DNA from: Bordetella parapertussis
GTDB lineage: Bacteria; Bacteroidota; Bacteroidia; Chitinophagales; Chitinophagaceae
Assembly: GCA_943331005.2 (NCBI GenBank)
Contig: CALQJX020000011.1
Span: 62,001 to 126,000, forward strand
DNA: 64,000 nt
Direction of reading: 5' to 3'
A program made the translations under genes and the position numbers. The notes beneath the pieces are model-generated. The model searched no databases and had not been told where the DNA came from. It worked only from the letters and a program-made list of their open reading frames with translations. Below, piece after piece: positions 62,323 through 64,000 of the stretch. The stretch's first letter is position 1. Each line of letters opens with the position of its first letter.

Positions 62323-64000
62323 ATGATTCATTTCGAGATCCCTAAAAATCAGTCATCTATCATCAAGGTGATAGGCGTAGGCGGCGGTGGAAGCAATGCC
62401 GTAAATTATATGCATAGCCTCGGTATTGAAGGCGTTGATTTCGTGGTGTGCAACACAGACTCTCAGGCTCTGGCTCTGAGTCCAGTTGCCAATAAAATTC
62501 AGCTTGGCCCACATCTTACACAGGGTTTAGGTGCAGGTGCTAATCCGGAGATCGGAAAGCAGTCTTGCGAAGAAAGCCTTGAGGATGTATCTAAAATATT
62601 GAAAGTAAATACACGTATGGCCTTCATCACTGCAGGTATGGGCGGTGGTACAGGTACAGGTGGTGCACCTGTAGTATCTAAGATCTGCAGAGATCTGGGT
62701 ATCCTTACAGTAGGTATTGTTACCACACCATTCACTTACGAAGGTCGTAAGCGTATGAAGCAGGCGCAGGAAGGTATAGATCGTATGCGCGATCATGTTG
62801 ATACTATCCTCATCATATCCAACGATAAGTTGCGTCAGCAGTTCGGCAATCTACCTTTCACTAAGGCGTTTGCTAAGGCCGATGATATTCTTGCAACTGC
62901 TGCAAAGTGTATCACAGATGTTATTACCTCTACAGGTCAGATCAACGTTGATTTTGCTGACGTATGTACAGTAATGAAAAATGGTGGTGTAGCTATTCTG
63001 GGCAGTTCATCTGCAACCGGCGAGAACCGCGCACTGCAGGCTGTTGAAGATGCACTGAATTCACCCTTGCTGAACGATAGCGATATACGCGGTGCTAAAT
63101 GGCTGCTGCTCAATATCACATCTGCTGCAGGTGAGCACGAACATACTATGGACGAGGCTGAAGCAATTCAGGCATATGTTCAGATGCAGGCTGGCGACAA
63201 TTGCGACGTTATCCTGGGTATGGGTCACGATCCGAACCTCGGAGATAAAATAGCAGTTACTGTTATAGCTACCGGCTTCAATTATCATGATATTACAGCA
63301 GAAATACCAGCACGCAAAAGCGAGCCGGAGAAAGTAGTTGTTACGCTTGGTGCGCTCGATACTGTTTCTGAAGCGCCAGTTGACGAGTATATAGCTCCGG
63401 TAAATACGCCTGAAAGCCTTGCTCCGGTTCTGGTTGAAGAAGAAGTAGTAGTGGTCAATACTTTTACGCCTGTGGTTGAAGAAGTTGTTACTGTGGTAGA
63501 AGTGCCTGTTTTTTCTGCACCTGTTGAAGAAGTGCAGCAAGAGCGCGAAAGTTTTGTGCTCAACGTTACCGAAGAGCCTGCATCAATGGAGCAGACACAT
63601 GTATTTGTTGCAGAGACTACCCGTTTCGAACCAGTATATGATGTGCCTGCAAGAACAGAAGAGCCTGCTCGTGAACCCGCATATACTGCAGCGACCAGAG
63701 TAGAAGAGCCTGTGCGTGAGCCTGTAGTGATGAAAATAGGAGAGCGTGTTCTTTCTGAAGATGAAATAGAAGAAAAAAGAAGGTTTGAAGAACAGAAACG
63801 TGCTTTCGAAGATCGTGCATCGCGTCTGCGCAGCCTCAGCATGAACTTGAGAGCCAATGAAAATGGTGACGAGATCGAATCGGTTCCAGCATACATGCGC
63901 AAGAATATGAATATTGAAAATCCGCAGGCTTCGTCAGATTCTTTCTATAGTGGTTATACAGTAGGCACGAATGGACGCCAGGACGGACAGGCTGGTATTA
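62323..64000 (+). CDS. ftsZ: Cell division protein FtsZ (partial, C-terminus outside window)
   Basis: An open frame from ATG 62323 (MIHFEIPKNQSSIIKVIGVG) runs to the window end, 559 codons so far. The tubulin-like GTPase core is complete: GGGGSNAV at 20-27, GGGTGTGGAP at 107-116, and NLPFTKAFAKADDILA. From about 325 an unusually long acidic, valine/proline-rich linker begins (EEEVVVVNTFTPVVEEVVTV), followed by a basic helix (EEKRRFEEQKRAFEDR) and then VPAYMRKN, the Bacteroidota-type region before the end. The conserved C-terminal peptide is probably just beyond the edge. Confidence 0.96.
   Translation, partial: MIHFEIPKNQSSIIKVIGVGGGGSNAVNYMHSLGIEGVDFVVCNTDSQALALSPVANKIQLGPHLTQGLGAGANPEIGKQSCEESLEDVSKILKVNTRMAFITAGMGGGTGTGGAPVVSKICRDLGILTVGIVTTPFTYEGRKRMKQAQEGIDRMRDHVDTILIISNDKLRQQFGNLPFTKAFAKADDILATAAKCITDVITSTGQINVDFADVCTVMKNGGVAILGSSSATGENRALQAVEDALNSPLLNDSDIRGAKWLLLNITSAAGEHEHTMDEAEAIQAYVQMQAGDNCDVILGMGHDPNLGDKIAVTVIATGFNYHDITAEIPARKSEPEKVVVTLGALDTVSEAPVDEYIAPVNTPESLAPVLVEEEVVVVNTFTPVVEEVVTVVEVPVFSAPVEEVQQERESFVLNVTEEPASMEQTHVFVAETTRFEPVYDVPARTEEPAREPAYTAATRVEEPVREPVVMKIGERVLSEDEIEEKRRFEEQKRAFEDRASRLRSLSMNLRANENGDEIESVPAYMRKNMNIENPQASSDSFYSGYTVGTNGRQDGQAGI

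Noticed and set aside
1..64000. Insertion sequences, prophage or integron
   Set aside because: No transposase, integrase or phage protein motif and no paired terminal repeats with a target duplication were seen.

Overview
The window comes from the chromosome of a Bacteroidota bacterium, most like Chitinophagales/Chitinophagaceae. The evidence is a protein with a type IX secretion (T9SS) sorting tail, families largely confined to the phylum (DUF4199, BatA/VWA, DUF4294, DUF3109), many upstream -7 boxes of the Bacteroidota form TAnnTTTG, and a division/cell-wall (dcw) cluster in the Bacteroidota order. I see no insertion sequence, prophage, CRISPR array or rRNA.

Layout. 0-5.7 kb: a DUF4199 membrane protein (cut by the window edge), a dihydroorotase homologue that has lost its metal ligands, a BatA/VWA membrane protein, a small acetyltransferase and gltX. 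5.8-6.9 kb: tRNA-Trp, secE and nusG, closed by a terminator and not followed by rplK. 6.9-16.9 kb: housekeeping genes (M16 protease, GHMP sugar kinase, folB, truB, comM), with an unusual degenerate RelA/SpoT-like protein at 13.6 kb. 16.9-34.4 kb: an accessory, envelope-glycan-flavoured stretch. It holds an MBOAT/SGNH acyl-transfer pair, polytopic membrane proteins, an aldo-keto reductase/dioxygenase pair, a translationally coupled GT2-WbqC-DegT-GNAT operon, a T9SS-secreted Ig-like protein, a SET-domain protein, and a polyprenyl-phosphate sugar synthase coupled to a large GT-C-like membrane protein. 34.4-47 kb: an orphan paaD, a gene-free AG-rich repeat region, grpE-dnaJ, a DnaQ/GIY-YIG fusion, an ankyrin-MORN protein, DUF3109, a CBS protein, an alpha/beta hydrolase, DUF4294 and purL. 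47.4-64 kb: an intergenic region with four DnaA-box-like 9-mers and a 10-bp-periodic MraZ box, then mraZ-rsmH-ftsL-ftsI-murE-mraY-murD-ftsW-murG-murC-ftsQ-ftsA-ftsZ, with ftsZ cut by the window edge.

How the genes work together. The dcw genes build lipid II from UDP-MurNAc (murC, murD, murE, mraY, murG) and couple it to septation (ftsL, I, W, Q, A, Z). murF is not in the cluster. GrpE and DnaJ are co-chaperones of DnaK. The 25-28 kb and 31-34 kb operons look like pathways for building, decorating and transferring surface sugars.

Main points for a second look: (1) the pseudo-(p)ppGpp-synthetase at 13.6 kb; (2) a candidate replication origin or DnaA-controlled region at 47.43-47.51 kb, where base skew of plus-strand genes also changes; (3) a textbook-like MraZ operator; (4) widespread TAnnTTTG boxes only 3-6 nt before start codons, implying leaderless mRNAs; (5) the inactive-looking PyrC; (6) an approximately 195-residue Lys/Ala-rich tail on FtsQ; (7) paired palindromes around the grpE start; (8) two candidate glycan operons.
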